A DNA stretch of 64,000 nucleotides, taken from contig JAKBAC010000002.1 of assembly GCA_021809365.1 (NCBI GenBank), positions 1-64,000 on the forward strand, read 5' to 3'. Under the pieces are notes generated by a model, which was given only the letters and a program-made list of their open reading frames with translations, did no database searches and was not told the DNA's origin. The translations under genes were made by a program, and so were the position numbers. The stretch's first letter is position 1. Each line of letters opens with the position of its first letter. Positions 38,593-48,254 of this stretch are shown here, one piece after another. The stretch comes from Planctomycetota bacterium (lineage in GTDB: Bacteria > Planctomycetota > Phycisphaerae > WQYP01).

Positions 38593-40185
38593 ATGTTTTC
38601 CGATGAAATAGCTCGGCGAAGAACATTCGCCATTATCTCCCATCCCGATGCCGGAAAAACCACGCTGACGGAAAAATTGCTGCTATATGGCGGTGCCGTG
38701 CAGTTGGCCGGTTCGGTTACCGCGCGTAAATCACAGCGCGCCACCACCTCCGATTGGATGGAACTTGAGCGCCAGCGTGGTATTTCCGTCAGTTCCACTG
38801 TTTTGCAGTTTGATTACAACGGCTATCGACTGAATTTGCTCGATACGCCGGGGCATAAAGATTTTTCTGAAGATACGTATCGTGTGCTGACGGCGGTCGA
38901 TGCGGTCATCATGATTATTGATGCCGGCAAAGGTATCGAACCTCAGACGCGAAAGCTGTTTGAAATTTGCCGGCGGCGGGGCGTGCCGATCTTTACGTTT
39001 ATGAACAAGCTGGATCGACCCGCGCGCGAGCCGTTGGATTTATTGGATGAGCTGGAGAGGGTGCTGGGCCTGCATGTTTTTGCCATGAACTGGCCATTGG
39101 GCAATGGTAAGGAATTTCGCGGCGTATTTGACCGCGTTGGAAAAGCGGTGCATTTATTTGAGCGTACACCGCACGGGGCGTATCGGGCACCGGTGGCGGT
39201 GTCGCAATTCGATGATTCTTCCGTGCGGGCGGCGTTGGGAGAACATCTCTATAGCCAGTGCCATGAGGAACTGGGTTTGTTGGAGGTGGCGGGCGCAGAG
39301 TTGGATGTTCAGCGGGTTCGCGCCGGCAAACTCACACCCGTATTTTTCGGCAGCGCCGCCAACAATTTCGGTGTGCAGATGCTGCTGGACGCTTTCCTCC
39401 AATATGCCGTGGAACCGCAGCCGCGGAAATCCGGTGATAGCACTGTGGCATTGGATCAGGCCGCATTTTCCGGGTTCGTCTTTAAGATTCAGGCCAATAT
39501 GGATCCGCGACATCGTGATCGCATCGCGTTTGTGCGGGTGTGCTCGGGAAAGTTCACGCGGGATATGACGGTCATTCATGCTCAAAGTGGCCGTAAGGTG
39601 CGGCTTTCAAGCTCGCATAAACTTTTTGGCCGCGATCGGGAAACGGTGGATGAAGCATATCCCGGAGATGTGATTGGTCTGGTTGGACATGACGAATTCG
39701 GAATTGGTGATACGCTCACGGAAGACCCGGCGATTGTATACCATGAAATTCCGCAATTCTTGCCGGAATGTTTCGCCTATATTCATTCCACCAATACCTC
39801 GCAATTCAAACGCTTTCGCGAGGGCCTGGATCAGTTGCTTCAGGAGGGTGTCACGCAGGCCCTGCAGGTGCGGCATTCCCACACGCGGCTGCCCCTGCTG
39901 GCGGCGGTCGGGCCGTTGCAATTTGAGGTGGTGCAATATCGCCTGCAAAGCGAATACGGGGCGGAAACACGGTTTGAGAAGGCACCGTGGGAGGTGATGC
40001 GATGGCTGGCTCCGGATGCACCGGCGGACCAGGTGGAGCAGGCTGTACAGTATAAAAAAATCGGGCAGGCTATCGACGCTCGGCGGCAGCCGGTGCTGCT
40101 GTTTCCGGATGAATGGGCGTTGAAATATTTTCAGCGGGAGCACGCCGATCTTGTGCTTTATGAATTACCGCCCAGGTCGGGTTGA
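38593..40185 (+). CDS. prfC: Peptide chain release factor 3
   Basis: A 530-residue translational GTPase, the same length as E. coli RF3. It removes RF1/RF2 from the ribosome after termination. The G motifs are ISHPDAGKTTLTEK (G1), DTPGHKDFSEDTYR (G3) and NKLDRPAREPLDLLDE (G4). RF3-specific wording includes QRGISVSSTVLQF and the C-terminal GPLQFEVVQYRLQSEYG. It starts nine bases after the preceding gene, so it is likely in the same transcript as the SPFH/ABC module, though functionally unrelated. Confidence 0.96.
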   Translation: MFSDEIARRRTFAIISHPDAGKTTLTEKLLLYGGAVQLAGSVTARKSQRATTSDWMELERQRGISVSSTVLQFDYNGYRLNLLDTPGHKDFSEDTYRVLTAVDAVIMIIDAGKGIEPQTRKLFEICRRRGVPIFTFMNKLDRPAREPLDLLDELERVLGLHVFAMNWPLGNGKEFRGVFDRVGKAVHLFERTPHGAYRAPVAVSQFDDSSVRAALGEHLYSQCHEELGLLEVAGAELDVQRVRAGKLTPVFFGSAANNFGVQMLLDAFLQYAVEPQPRKSGDSTVALDQAAFSGFVFKIQANMDPRHRDRIAFVRVCSGKFTRDMTVIHAQSGRKVRLSSSHKLFGRDRETVDEAYPGDVIGLVGHDEFGIGDTLTEDPAIVYHEIPQFLPECFAYIHSTNTSQFKRFREGLDQLLQEGVTQALQVRHSHTRLPLLAAVGPLQFEVVQYRLQSEYGAETRFEKAPWEVMRWLAPDAPADQVEQAVQYKKIGQAIDARRQPVLLFPDEWALKYFQREHADLVLYELPPRSG

Positions 40186-40216
40186 TGTGGGACGTCCGGC
40201 AATAGCGATACTCCCA

Positions 40217-41269
40217 TCACCAGCTTTGCAATTCACCAATAAGTTCTTCCACCAGGTCCTTCATGGTCGCCAGGCCCATCGGGCGGCCCTGGCGATTGAC
40301 CACAATGGCAATGGTCTGGTGTGCCGATTGCATCAGCGTAATGGCGGATCGGACGGATTGTTCCGGAAAAAGAGTAATGGGTTGCTGAAGATTGGACTTG
40401 ATGTCAAAGGCGGCGCGATCGGCCAGCACATCGGCAACATTCACGACACCCAGAATGTCCTCGGCGCTTCGTCCCAGCACCGGAAAACGTGAAACATTAT
40501 ACCGCCTGACCAGGGCGCTGAATCCCACGCGACTGACCGTTTGCGGAATGCCGATAACCCGGTTCCATGGCACCATCACATCGCCCACCACCACATGGGC
40601 CATACGCAGTGCCCGGGCAATGAGGTCCTTCTGCGTGTCGCTGATCAGCCCGGTGGCGGAAGATTCCTCCGCGAAACTTAGAACGGCGGGTGCCGTTACC
40701 GTTGATGTATCGCGTGCGTGAAACAATCGCAGTGCCAGCGCGTTGAGCCGCAAAAGAAATGGCAGCAGCGGCAAAATGGTAATGATTCGTAAGGCGAACT
40801 TTAGCAGACCGACCAGCCGATAGGTCCATTGATCGGCATGGATCATAAACATATCCTTGGGGATAATTTCCGCGAATAACAGCATGAATGGGGTGAGCAG
40901 CAAGGCACCGATCACGGCCTGCAGTTCGTCGGGAATGTGCCCATGGCGCATCAACATCGTTACCGCCGCGGATACCGCGAAGTTACTGATGTTCTGCCAG
41001 ATCAGTAATCCGGCGAGGACGGTCGCGGGATGCCGCAGCCAGTCTTCAATCCGCACGGCAGCCGGATCCTTTCGCCAGGCGCGTAATTGCAGGCGTAAAC
41101 GGGAAACCGTGTAAAGCCCGGTTTCCATTCCGCTGAAAATCATGGATCCGGCCAGCCCCAGGATCGCCAGAACAATCCAACCGGGCCAGGCAGGCAGCGC
41201 ATATCCCGCCGTTGGAAAAAATGCCGGTACTGCCGTCGCGGTCATCAGATGGTTAATAGCGGTATTCAT
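40217..41269 (-). CDS. CNNM/CBS-domain membrane protein lacking the C-terminal CorC domain
   Basis: A 350-residue member of the hemolysin-C/CNNM family (DUF21 plus CBS pair). The CNNM membrane domain with about four helices (AGSMIFSGMETGLYTVSR; LLTPFMLLFAEIIPKDMF) is followed by two CBS domains (VVGDVMVPWNRVIGIP and the final FPEQSVRSAITLMQ). The protein ends right after the second CBS domain (KDLVEELIGELQSW), so the usual CorC_HlyC domain is absent. Its start overlaps the stop of the full-length paralogue by four bases. The family is linked to magnesium or other cation efflux. The pair may form a heterodimer. Confidence 0.88.
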   Translation of the reverse strand: MNTAINHLMTATAVPAFFPTAGYALPAWPGWIVLAILGLAGSMIFSGMETGLYTVSRLRLQLRAWRKDPAAVRIEDWLRHPATVLAGLLIWQNISNFAVSAAVTMLMRHGHIPDELQAVIGALLLTPFMLLFAEIIPKDMFMIHADQWTYRLVGLLKFALRIITILPLLPFLLRLNALALRLFHARDTSTVTAPAVLSFAEESSATGLISDTQKDLIARALRMAHVVVGDVMVPWNRVIGIPQTVSRVGFSALVRRYNVSRFPVLGRSAEDILGVVNVADVLADRAAFDIKSNLQQPITLFPEQSVRSAITLMQSAHQTIAIVVNRQGRPMGLATMKDLVEELIGELQSW

Positions 41270-42585
41270 GACAGCGGCTCCTGTTGTGAAGGAGACGTAA
41301 GGGAGGTTTCATGCGGATCATTTTGCTCGTCCAGGAGCAGTATTCTCACCTGATCCACCCGGCGTCCGCGCATGGCTTCAACGGTTAATCGCAGATGATT
41401 CAGCGTTATCATATCTCCGGGCCGGGGCACGCGATTAAGTTGGGCGTAGATCAAACCGCCGACGGTGGTGATTTGGGACGCATGTAATGGATCGCCGAAG
41501 AGTTCGCCGCATTCAATAAGGGATAAATCGCCGGAGACCAGAAATTCATCCGGGGCAATCTCCTTGACGGGGATTTTGACCGGCTCATCGGGTTCATAAA
41601 TCTCCCCGATCAACTGTTCCACCACATCCTCCAGCGTCACAATGCCCGCGATGCCGCCATATTCATCCACCGCCATGGCCAACTGAATATGTTTGGTGCG
41701 GAAACCCGCCAGTAAACGATCCAACGGCTGCAATTCCGGCACGAAATTCGCGGGCCGCAACAGGGCGATCAGCGCATCGGCTGTGGCGGGCGTATCCAGC
41801 AGAAATGTCTTAGCGTAAAGAATTCCCAAAAGGTTATCGATTTCCCGATCATACACCGGAATTTTGGATAAATGGCTGCGCTGAATTAGTTCCGAGAGTT
41901 CAGAAATGGGCTTTTGAATGTTAAATGCGACCATATCCACGCGCGGCACCATGACATGACGCACCAGAATCTCCCGCAACCAGAGTACCTGCTGCAAGAC
42001 CTGATTTTCCGCAACGTCGATAACTCCCTGGTCCCGACTCATCAACAGCAGTTCGCGCAGCTCGGTCAACGATAAACTCGGCGCGGCCTTCCGCCCCAGT
42101 AACCGATGAAATGGAACAATAAGAAATCGCACAATTCCGCCCAGTACCGGTGCGGCCATGCGCATCAGCACGGTCATGGGGGCTGCCGCAAGCGTCGCCA
42201 GTTGCCGGTTAAATCGACGCCCCAATATTTTGGGTACCAATTCCCCAAAATAGGCCACAATTAAAACCGGAGCCAGACTCAAAGCGATCACGGCAAATTC
42301 ACCCAAGCTCCGCCCGAGGCGCTGTAACAGGATGGTGCTTAACACAAAAATGAGGATCGTGCAGGCCATGTTGATCAGAAGAATCAAAACCAGCAGCGGG
42401 CGGCTGTGCTCTCGCAGTGTTGCCACCAGCATTGGACCGCGTTTCCCACTGGTTTTGAACTGATAAAGTTGATGACGCGTCAGGGAAAAAAAGACGGTTT
42501 CAACGCCGGCAAAAACCGCGGCAATTCCCAGCAATATTACCATGGGAATCAAAAGATCGAGATTGTGTATGAATAAAGAAGCCAT
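41266..42585 (-). CDS. CNNM/CBS/CorC-domain membrane protein
   Basis: A 439-residue protein with the full family architecture: DUF21/CNNM membrane domain (LGIAAVFAGVETVFFSLTRHQL to YFGELVPKILGRRFNRQ), two CBS domains (LVRHVMVPRVDMVAFN; LAMAVDEYGGIAGIVTLEDVV) and the C-terminal CorC_HlyC domain (FLVSGDLSLIECGELFG onward). Members act in cation, chiefly Mg2+, homeostasis. I start at the ATG at 42585 (MASLFIHN), which has GGACGGA nearby; an in-frame ATG at 42627 is possible. It is the first gene of a coupled pair. Confidence 0.9.
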   Translation of the reverse strand: MASLFIHNLDLLIPMVILLGIAAVFAGVETVFFSLTRHQLYQFKTSGKRGPMLVATLREHSRPLLVLILLINMACTILIFVLSTILLQRLGRSLGEFAVIALSLAPVLIVAYFGELVPKILGRRFNRQLATLAAAPMTVLMRMAAPVLGGIVRFLIVPFHRLLGRKAAPSLSLTELRELLLMSRDQGVIDVAENQVLQQVLWLREILVRHVMVPRVDMVAFNIQKPISELSELIQRSHLSKIPVYDREIDNLLGILYAKTFLLDTPATADALIALLRPANFVPELQPLDRLLAGFRTKHIQLAMAVDEYGGIAGIVTLEDVVEQLIGEIYEPDEPVKIPVKEIAPDEFLVSGDLSLIECGELFGDPLHASQITTVGGLIYAQLNRVPRPGDMITLNHLRLTVEAMRGRRVDQVRILLLDEQNDPHETSLTSPSQQEPLS

Positions 42586-42655
42586 CTTCCGTCCAGCAGC
42601 GGCCAACAACCCGGCCACGCGCATCATCTTGTGCGTTTACCAGCTTAATTGCAAG

Positions 42656-42880
42656 GCACCACATGGCTAGCACCACATGGCTAGCCGATGGGCGGGTGGG
42701 TGACACTTTTCCTGGGTTACGGATGCCGAAAGTGTATCCCACCAGAGCACAGTCGTCATAACCCCGTGCTGCCTTTGCTCCCGGCGTACACCGGCAGCAC
42801 CGCATTGCAAGGACGGTGCTTCGAGAGATCGTGTTTGCGGCGCAATAAAACCATACCCGCATCAGGCCTGGGACACACTT
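42656..42880. repeat. Inverted-repeat element, copy B, with a short tandem repeat
   Basis: A second copy of the element at 26521-26740. From 42699 to about 42880 it aligns with copy A, with 35 identical bases at 42828-42862 and shorter matches elsewhere (TGACACTTT, GGGTTACGGAT, GCACCGCATT). The terminal arms are less well paired than in copy A. A 14-base sequence (GCACCACATGGCTA) is repeated twice in tandem at 42656-42683, just outside the aligned part. The gap 42586-42922 between two minus-strand genes holds no other feature. Confidence 0.6.
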
Positions 42881-42922
42881 GGTAGAATTTCTCACAGGCT
42901 CTATATCCGCTGCCGTTGGGCA

Positions 42923-44866
42923 TTATCGGTTGGAGACGGTGCCACGACGTTGGCCGGAAAGATACAGCGTCAGCAGCATCAGGTCCGCGGGGGTTATGCC
43001 TTCCAGGCGGGATGCTTGCCCTATTGTGCGGGGGCGGAATTTATCCAGAGCTTGCCGGGCTTCGGCGCGCAGTTCCGTAATGGCTTTGAAATTCATGGTC
43101 GGAGGAATCAGTTTATCTTCAAGTTCCACCATACGTTCGGCGGCATGTTTTTCACGGATAATGTAGCCCGCGTATCGTGTTTCAATCTGAATCTGCTCCA
43201 AGTGCCTGGTCAGGGAAGGGTCCGCCAGCAAGAGCGCAAATTTGCCGCCATCCTGGCCGAGCATCGGCGGCAGCGCGGCAAGTTCCAGATCGGGCCGGCG
43301 CAGCAAATCCATGGCGGTGCCGCCACCGGGTATACGCAACGTATGCAACACTCCGGTGAGGTGCTGCATGGCGGCCAATTTATCGTCCAGACGGCGGATG
43401 CGGGCCGGCTCGGCTAATCCGAGTCGAGCTGCCAGTGGCGTCAGGCGTTGATCGGTATTGTCACTGCGAAGTGTCAGGCGGAATTCCGCCCGACTGGTGA
43501 ACATGCGGTATGGTTCAGTGGGGGTTTTGGTTATCAGGTCATCAATCATCACGCCGATATAGGCCTGATCCCGGCGAAGGACAAATGGCCCATCACCGCG
43601 GATTTTCAACGCCGCGTTAATACCGGCGATCATGCCCTGCCCGGCGGCTTCTTCATAACCACTGGTGCCATTGAGTTGCCCGGCGAAAAACAATCCGTCT
43701 GCGCGATGCGTCTCAAGCGTGGCACCAACTTGATGGGTGGGGGAGAAATCATATTCCACCGCATAGCCATAGCGAAGGATGACCGCCTTTTCCAGGCCGG
43801 CGACGTTATGAACCATCTGTTCCTGCACATCCATGGGCAGGCTGGTGGATATGCCGTTGCAGTAAATTTCATTGGTGTCGAGGCCTTCGGGCTCAAGAAA
43901 TATCTGGTGCTGGGATTTCTCCGCGAAGCGTACCACTTTATCTTCAATGCTGGGACAATAGCGCGGACCGCGACTTTGAATCTGCCCGCTGTACATCGGT
44001 GCCCGATGCAGATTGGCCCGGATCAATTCATGCACCGCCTGGTTGGTATAGGTGATATAACACGGCACCTGCGCAAGGGTGGGGAATTGCGAACCCAGCG
44101 GTGCGGCCTGCGAGCCGGACAAATCACTGAAGGGAACCGGTGGAACATCCCCGTGTTGTGGCTCAAGTGCGGAAAAATCAACGGACTCTCTGGCCACGCG
44201 CGGCGGCGTGCCGGTTTTCAGGCGTTGAAGCTCAAATCCGAGTTTCAGCAGCGCGCCGGATAATCCGACCGCCGCCTGCTCACCCACGCGGCCACCTTCG
44301 GTTTTCTTCTCACCCGTGTGCATGAGGCCGCGCAAAAATGTACCGGTGGTCAATACCGCACAGCGGCAGCTTAATTGCCGTCCGGATTGCAGAAACACGC
44401 CTCTGACACGTAGGGCGGCACCGTCCGCCATATCAAGTGGATCCGCCAGAATGTCTTCGGCAATATCCGGGATGATGGTCAGGTTGGGGCAATTTTCCTT
44501 CAGGAGACGTTGTACCGCCTGGGCGTAGCGGTATTTGTCCGCTTGCGCGCGGGGCGATTGTACGGCCGGGCCTTTGGTACGATTGAGCAGACGGAATTGA
44601 ATTCCGGTGGCGTCAATGGCATGAGCCATCAGACCGCCCAGCGCGTCAATTTCCCGCACCATCTGACCTTTGGCCAATCCGCCGATGGCGGGATTGCAAC
44701 TCATGCGACCGATGGCGGCGGGGTCCATGGTAATCATCGCCACGCTGCCGCGATCACCGAGCAGATGTGATGCGGCCCATGCGGCTTCCGCCCCGGCATG
44801 TCCGCCACCGACAACAATAACGTCAAAATATGCAGCTTGATTGGTCATGGGTTGAAAGTTAACCAT
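42923..44866 (-). CDS. mnmG: tRNA uridine 5-carboxymethylaminomethyl modification enzyme MnmG (GidA)
   Basis: A 647-residue FAD enzyme that, with MnmE, installs the cmnm5 group on uridine 34 of certain tRNAs. The FAD-binding motif is VVGGGHAGAEAAWAA near the N-terminus. Family signatures are MSCNPAIGGLAKGQMVREIDAL, GPRYCPSIEDKVVRF and, later, GYEEAAGQGMIAGINAAL. Length is normal. The start at 44866 or 44848 cannot be decided; neither has a strong ribosome site. No mnmE is nearby. Confidence 0.95.
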   Translation of the reverse strand: MVNFQPMTNQAAYFDVIVVGGGHAGAEAAWAASHLLGDRGSVAMITMDPAAIGRMSCNPAIGGLAKGQMVREIDALGGLMAHAIDATGIQFRLLNRTKGPAVQSPRAQADKYRYAQAVQRLLKENCPNLTIIPDIAEDILADPLDMADGAALRVRGVFLQSGRQLSCRCAVLTTGTFLRGLMHTGEKKTEGGRVGEQAAVGLSGALLKLGFELQRLKTGTPPRVARESVDFSALEPQHGDVPPVPFSDLSGSQAAPLGSQFPTLAQVPCYITYTNQAVHELIRANLHRAPMYSGQIQSRGPRYCPSIEDKVVRFAEKSQHQIFLEPEGLDTNEIYCNGISTSLPMDVQEQMVHNVAGLEKAVILRYGYAVEYDFSPTHQVGATLETHRADGLFFAGQLNGTSGYEEAAGQGMIAGINAALKIRGDGPFVLRRDQAYIGVMIDDLITKTPTEPYRMFTSRAEFRLTLRSDNTDQRLTPLAARLGLAEPARIRRLDDKLAAMQHLTGVLHTLRIPGGGTAMDLLRRPDLELAALPPMLGQDGGKFALLLADPSLTRHLEQIQIETRYAGYIIREKHAAERMVELEDKLIPPTMNFKAITELRAEARQALDKFRPRTIGQASRLEGITPADLMLLTLYLSGQRRGTVSNR

Positions 44867-44953
44867 TCTCAGAAAATAAGACGAATCTCACGTATCCATT
44901 TTCAGTTTTTAGCGGCATGTGCCGAAAGCTTAAAACATAACACCGGGTACGCC

Positions 44954-46000
44954 TCATCGTTGTGAAATTAAATCCGCCTCACGCTGACGTTGTGTGGCGT
45001 GGCGGAGAATGCGTTTTTCCTTCCGCGTCAAACTGTGAATTCCCCGCTCGCTGACTTTTTCCAGAATGCGATCCACCATCTGCCGCTCTTTAAGCGCCCG
45101 GTGTTCGCTGCGGCTGATCCAATGCAGCCATCGCTGCAAAAGCCGCCGGCGCTTATGTGTCGGCAAATCGCGGATATTGGCGCTGGAAGAAATAAGCTGG
45201 TCGATCATTCCCATGCCGTCAATCCGCAAAGCCCGGCGGCGTTGCAACGCGTCATAAAACAACATGCCGCAGACCAGCATCCCCATGAGGCTCATCACAT
45301 AGGCGGAAAGAAGAAACATGGGTACGGCCACCACCATGCCGACGATGCAGGTAATGTCAACGGATTTGTACGTACCGGTAAGCGGCCAGAGAATTGCCTG
45401 CAGCAGATAACCGCCGTCAAACCAATAGAACGGCAGCATATTAATGGCCACCAAAAATATATTGCTCATGCAGAACATGTAGAGCGTAGCCGCCAGGAAA
45501 TTGATGGACAGGGCCATCGGATCGGGCTGCAATTGTCCGAGGATAGCCGGCAGAAAGGCCGGCGAAACATCCCAATGAACATGGAGAATGGTGCCGATCA
45601 GCAAGGCACTTATCCCATTCGCCAGAATTCCACCGCCTTGCGCGGCGAACATCGGCCACGGGGCCGGCGGGTGCGTGGGCGGAATCATGTTGCCGGCGGG
45701 CCACATCAGAAAGTCGTCATGTCGCCCGCCAACAAGTTGTGCGGTAAGGCGGTGACCAAATTCATGCACCAGAATGGCCGCGAAAATTGCAACAACAGCC
45801 AGCAGGCCCCGCACCAGTGACCCGGTGTGCAGGACATAGAGCAGTTCAAACGCCGCCAGCAAGAGCAGCCAGAAACTGGCCGCCATGCGGATGCCGAAAA
45901 AAGTTCCCAGCGGCAGCGACCAGTTGAACAGGGATAAAATACCCCCTCCGCCCCAGCCGCCGGCTCCTCCACGGTTGTAATCGCGATCACGCCAACTCAT
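44954..46000 (-). CDS. M50-family (site-2-protease-like) membrane metalloprotease
   Basis: A 348-residue intramembrane zinc protease. HEFGH (ILVHEFGHRLTAQ, about residue 78) binds zinc, and the aspartate of the second motif is in LPFYWFDGGYLL. About six membrane segments are present. The last 60 residues are soluble, with VDRILEKVSERGIHSLTRKEKR; a tail of this kind also occurs on planctomycete rhomboid and M50 proteins. The N-terminus is Gly/Arg-rich (NRGGAGGWGGGG). I chose the ATG at 46000; a GTG at 46012 is also possible. Substrates are unknown; regulated cleavage of membrane factors is usual. Confidence 0.85.
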   Translation of the reverse strand: MSWRDRDYNRGGAGGWGGGGILSLFNWSLPLGTFFGIRMAASFWLLLLAAFELLYVLHTGSLVRGLLAVVAIFAAILVHEFGHRLTAQLVGGRHDDFLMWPAGNMIPPTHPPAPWPMFAAQGGGILANGISALLIGTILHVHWDVSPAFLPAILGQLQPDPMALSINFLAATLYMFCMSNIFLVAINMLPFYWFDGGYLLQAILWPLTGTYKSVDITCIVGMVVAVPMFLLSAYVMSLMGMLVCGMLFYDALQRRRALRIDGMGMIDQLISSSANIRDLPTHKRRRLLQRWLHWISRSEHRALKERQMVDRILEKVSERGIHSLTRKEKRILRHATQRQREADLISQR

Positions 46001-46041
46001 AAATTTCAGCACGCTTTCATTACCGAACCTGCGCCGGGTTT

Positions 46042-46587
46042 TTATGCTTTGGCACGGTTCTTTATCAAGTATTTTAACAGAACGGCAATGGTTTTGCCGT
46101 CCACGATTTCATTGGCTTCAATCATCCGGAAAATTTCATCCGGAGCTATGGGCTCAACGGAGATCGTTTCATTTTCTTCCAATGCTTGCGGTCCAGGCGT
46201 TAAACCGCCGGCGATAAAAGCATACATTTTTTCGGTGAGTATCCCGGGCGACGTATAAAACCAGCCAAACGGGAGAATCTCGTCGGCCTGATAGCCCGTT
46301 TCCTCTATAAGTTCCCGTCCCGCGCAAAGTTCCGGCGGCTCTGGTGGTTCAAGCGTGCCGGCGGGCAATTCCCAGAGCCATTGCCCCACGGTGTGCCGCA
46401 GATTGCGGATCATGACAATTCGGCCGTCCTTGAGCACCGGCAAAATAATCACCGCTCCCGGATGCAGTACCACTTCCCGCACCAGGCGCTTGCCGGACGA
46501 AGAGGTGACTGTGCGCAATGCCATATCGACACGGGTGCCTTTGAATACAATCTTGTCATTAAAATTGCATGACTGGGTTGAACTCAC
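46042..46587 (-). CDS. NUDIX hydrolase (ADP-ribose pyrophosphatase-like)
   Basis: A 181-residue NUDIX enzyme. The NUDIX box reads GTLEPPEPPELCAGRELIEETGY (G, five residues, E, seven residues, RELxEE, G), with the catalytic glutamates intact. The sequence around it (LWELPAGTLE; SPGILTEKMYAFIAGGL) matches the ADP-ribose/nucleoside diphosphate sugar pyrophosphatase group. The start is a GTG at 46587 with AAAGGA eight bases upstream. It lies 41 bases upstream of the M50 protease gene on the same strand. Confidence 0.88.
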   Translation of the reverse strand: MSSTQSCNFNDKIVFKGTRVDMALRTVTSSSGKRLVREVVLHPGAVIILPVLKDGRIVMIRNLRHTVGQWLWELPAGTLEPPEPPELCAGRELIEETGYQADEILPFGWFYTSPGILTEKMYAFIAGGLTPGPQALEENETISVEPIAPDEIFRMIEANEIVDGKTIAVLLKYLIKNRAKA

Positions 46588-46649
46588 GAATCGGTCCTTT
46601 CATCACATTTACATTCCATTACGTTTCATCGACCCTATAATACCTTAAT

Positions 46650-48254
46650 ATGGTACCAGTTTCCCGACCAAATGATGAGCCAGAGTTTTCAACGCCGGAA
46701 TCGGACTTTGAAGAACAAATCGTTGAGGAAGTCCCCATCGGCGGAGTAACACTGCCCCTGCCGACCGAACCGGTGGCAACCCGCCTGGCACGCCTGCACG
46801 CCAAAGCCCGTGCGCTGGGGCAAGTTCCGGGCGTTTACTTTTTCAAGGATACGCGCGATGTTGTGATTTATGTCGGCAAATCCAGATCGCTGCGGGATCG
46901 TGTCGGCAGTTATTTTCTGGCATCCACCGATCTGGGACCGGTGAAGCAGCGGTTGCTTGATTATGTCATGGATTTTGACACTCTGACATGCGATTCAGAA
47001 GTTGAAGCTCTGCTGATTGAAAGCAGGCTGATTAAAGACCTGCATCCGCGTTTTAATGCCCGGCTTTCCGACGATAAGAGCTATCCCTATCTGGAAATCA
47101 CCACGCGCGAAGATTTCCCCGGCGTTTATGTCACACGCAAGCCGCAGAGCGGCGGCACTAAGCTTTACGGCCCCTTCATCAGCGGCTATGCGCTGAAACA
47201 GGCGGTTATTTACATGCAGCGGGCTTTTAAGTTTCGCACCTGCCATCTGGAAATTTATGCCGATGATGAACGACGCCGCTATTTTCGGCCATGTCTGCTG
47301 TATGCCATCAAGCAATGCACCGCGCCCTGCGCGGACAAAATCAGCCGGGCGGCGTATGTGGAGGATATTGAGCGATTTAAAAAATTTTTGGATTCCAGCC
47401 GGGGCGACGCGTTAAAGCAGATGGCCGCCGACATGGAGGCGGCATCCGCGGCTCTGGATTTTGAAAAAGCGGCGCAACTGCGCGATCAGATCAAAGCATT
47501 GAGGTCGTTGGCGTTGCGGGGAAAAGGGGCCAAAGCCATGCAGCCGGAAGTGTTTTTTCAGGATCATCAGGCCGGTGTGCGACAATTGCAGGACGTGTTG
47601 GGACTCGACGAGCCGGTGCGATCCATGGAAGCCATTGATATTGCCCATTTTCAAGGCGAGGCGACGGTGGGATCGCTGGTGTGTTTTATGGATGGCAAGC
47701 CCTTCAAGAGCGGTTACAAACGCTTCCGCATAAAAACGGTGACCGGCATTGACGATTTTCGGTGCATTGCCGAAGTGGTCTCCCGGCGGTATCGCGAAGC
47801 GGGTGCCGGAAATGAGCTGTTCCCGGATGTGATACTCATTGATGGCGGCCTGGGTCAGCTTCATGCGGCGCAGGCCGCGTTTGCCCAAATGGATGTCAAA
47901 CCGCCGATGGTCATCAGCCTTGCCAAGCGCGAGGAGGAAATCTATATGCAGGGACGGGCATTGCCGTTCAAGCTGGCGCGTACCAGCGCGGCGCTTAAAC
48001 TTCTGCAGTTCGCGCGTGATGAAGCTCACCGCTTTGCCCAGAATTATCATCATTTGCTGATCGCCCGTCGGCAGTTTCAGGACACACGGCGCGGCGCTGC
48101 CCGAAAAGTAAAAGCCCGACGAAAGCCGGATTCCAACCCCGTAATCGCCGCCGAGTCTGGAAAATCCGGAACATCCGTATCGGATGAACTCAAAATTTTG
48201 ACGACCGAAGACATTCGCGCACTGGCCCGTAAAAAAGTTGCCCGCAAGCGGTGA
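46650..48254 (+). CDS. uvrC: Excinuclease ABC subunit C, short form without HhH domain
   Basis: A 534-residue UvrC, which makes both incisions in nucleotide excision repair with UvrA and UvrB. It has the GIY-YIG nuclease (VPGVYFFKDTRDVVIYVGKS, about residues 58-140), the UvrB-binding UVR motif (DFEKAAQLRDQIKAL, about 269-285) and the RNase H-like nuclease with its catalytic residues (AIDIAHFQGEATVGS; ILIDGGLGQLHA; RDEAHRFA). The usual tandem helix-hairpin-helix domain after this is missing; a basic tail of about 65 residues ends the protein (ALARKKVARKR). The ATG at 46650 has no strong ribosome site. It is divergent from the NUDIX gene. Confidence 0.93.
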   Translation: MVPVSRPNDEPEFSTPESDFEEQIVEEVPIGGVTLPLPTEPVATRLARLHAKARALGQVPGVYFFKDTRDVVIYVGKSRSLRDRVGSYFLASTDLGPVKQRLLDYVMDFDTLTCDSEVEALLIESRLIKDLHPRFNARLSDDKSYPYLEITTREDFPGVYVTRKPQSGGTKLYGPFISGYALKQAVIYMQRAFKFRTCHLEIYADDERRRYFRPCLLYAIKQCTAPCADKISRAAYVEDIERFKKFLDSSRGDALKQMAADMEAASAALDFEKAAQLRDQIKALRSLALRGKGAKAMQPEVFFQDHQAGVRQLQDVLGLDEPVRSMEAIDIAHFQGEATVGSLVCFMDGKPFKSGYKRFRIKTVTGIDDFRCIAEVVSRRYREAGAGNELFPDVILIDGGLGQLHAAQAAFAQMDVKPPMVISLAKREEEIYMQGRALPFKLARTSAALKLLQFARDEAHRFAQNYHHLLIARRQFQDTRRGAARKVKARRKPDSNPVIAAESGKSGTSVSDELKILTTEDIRALARKKVARKR

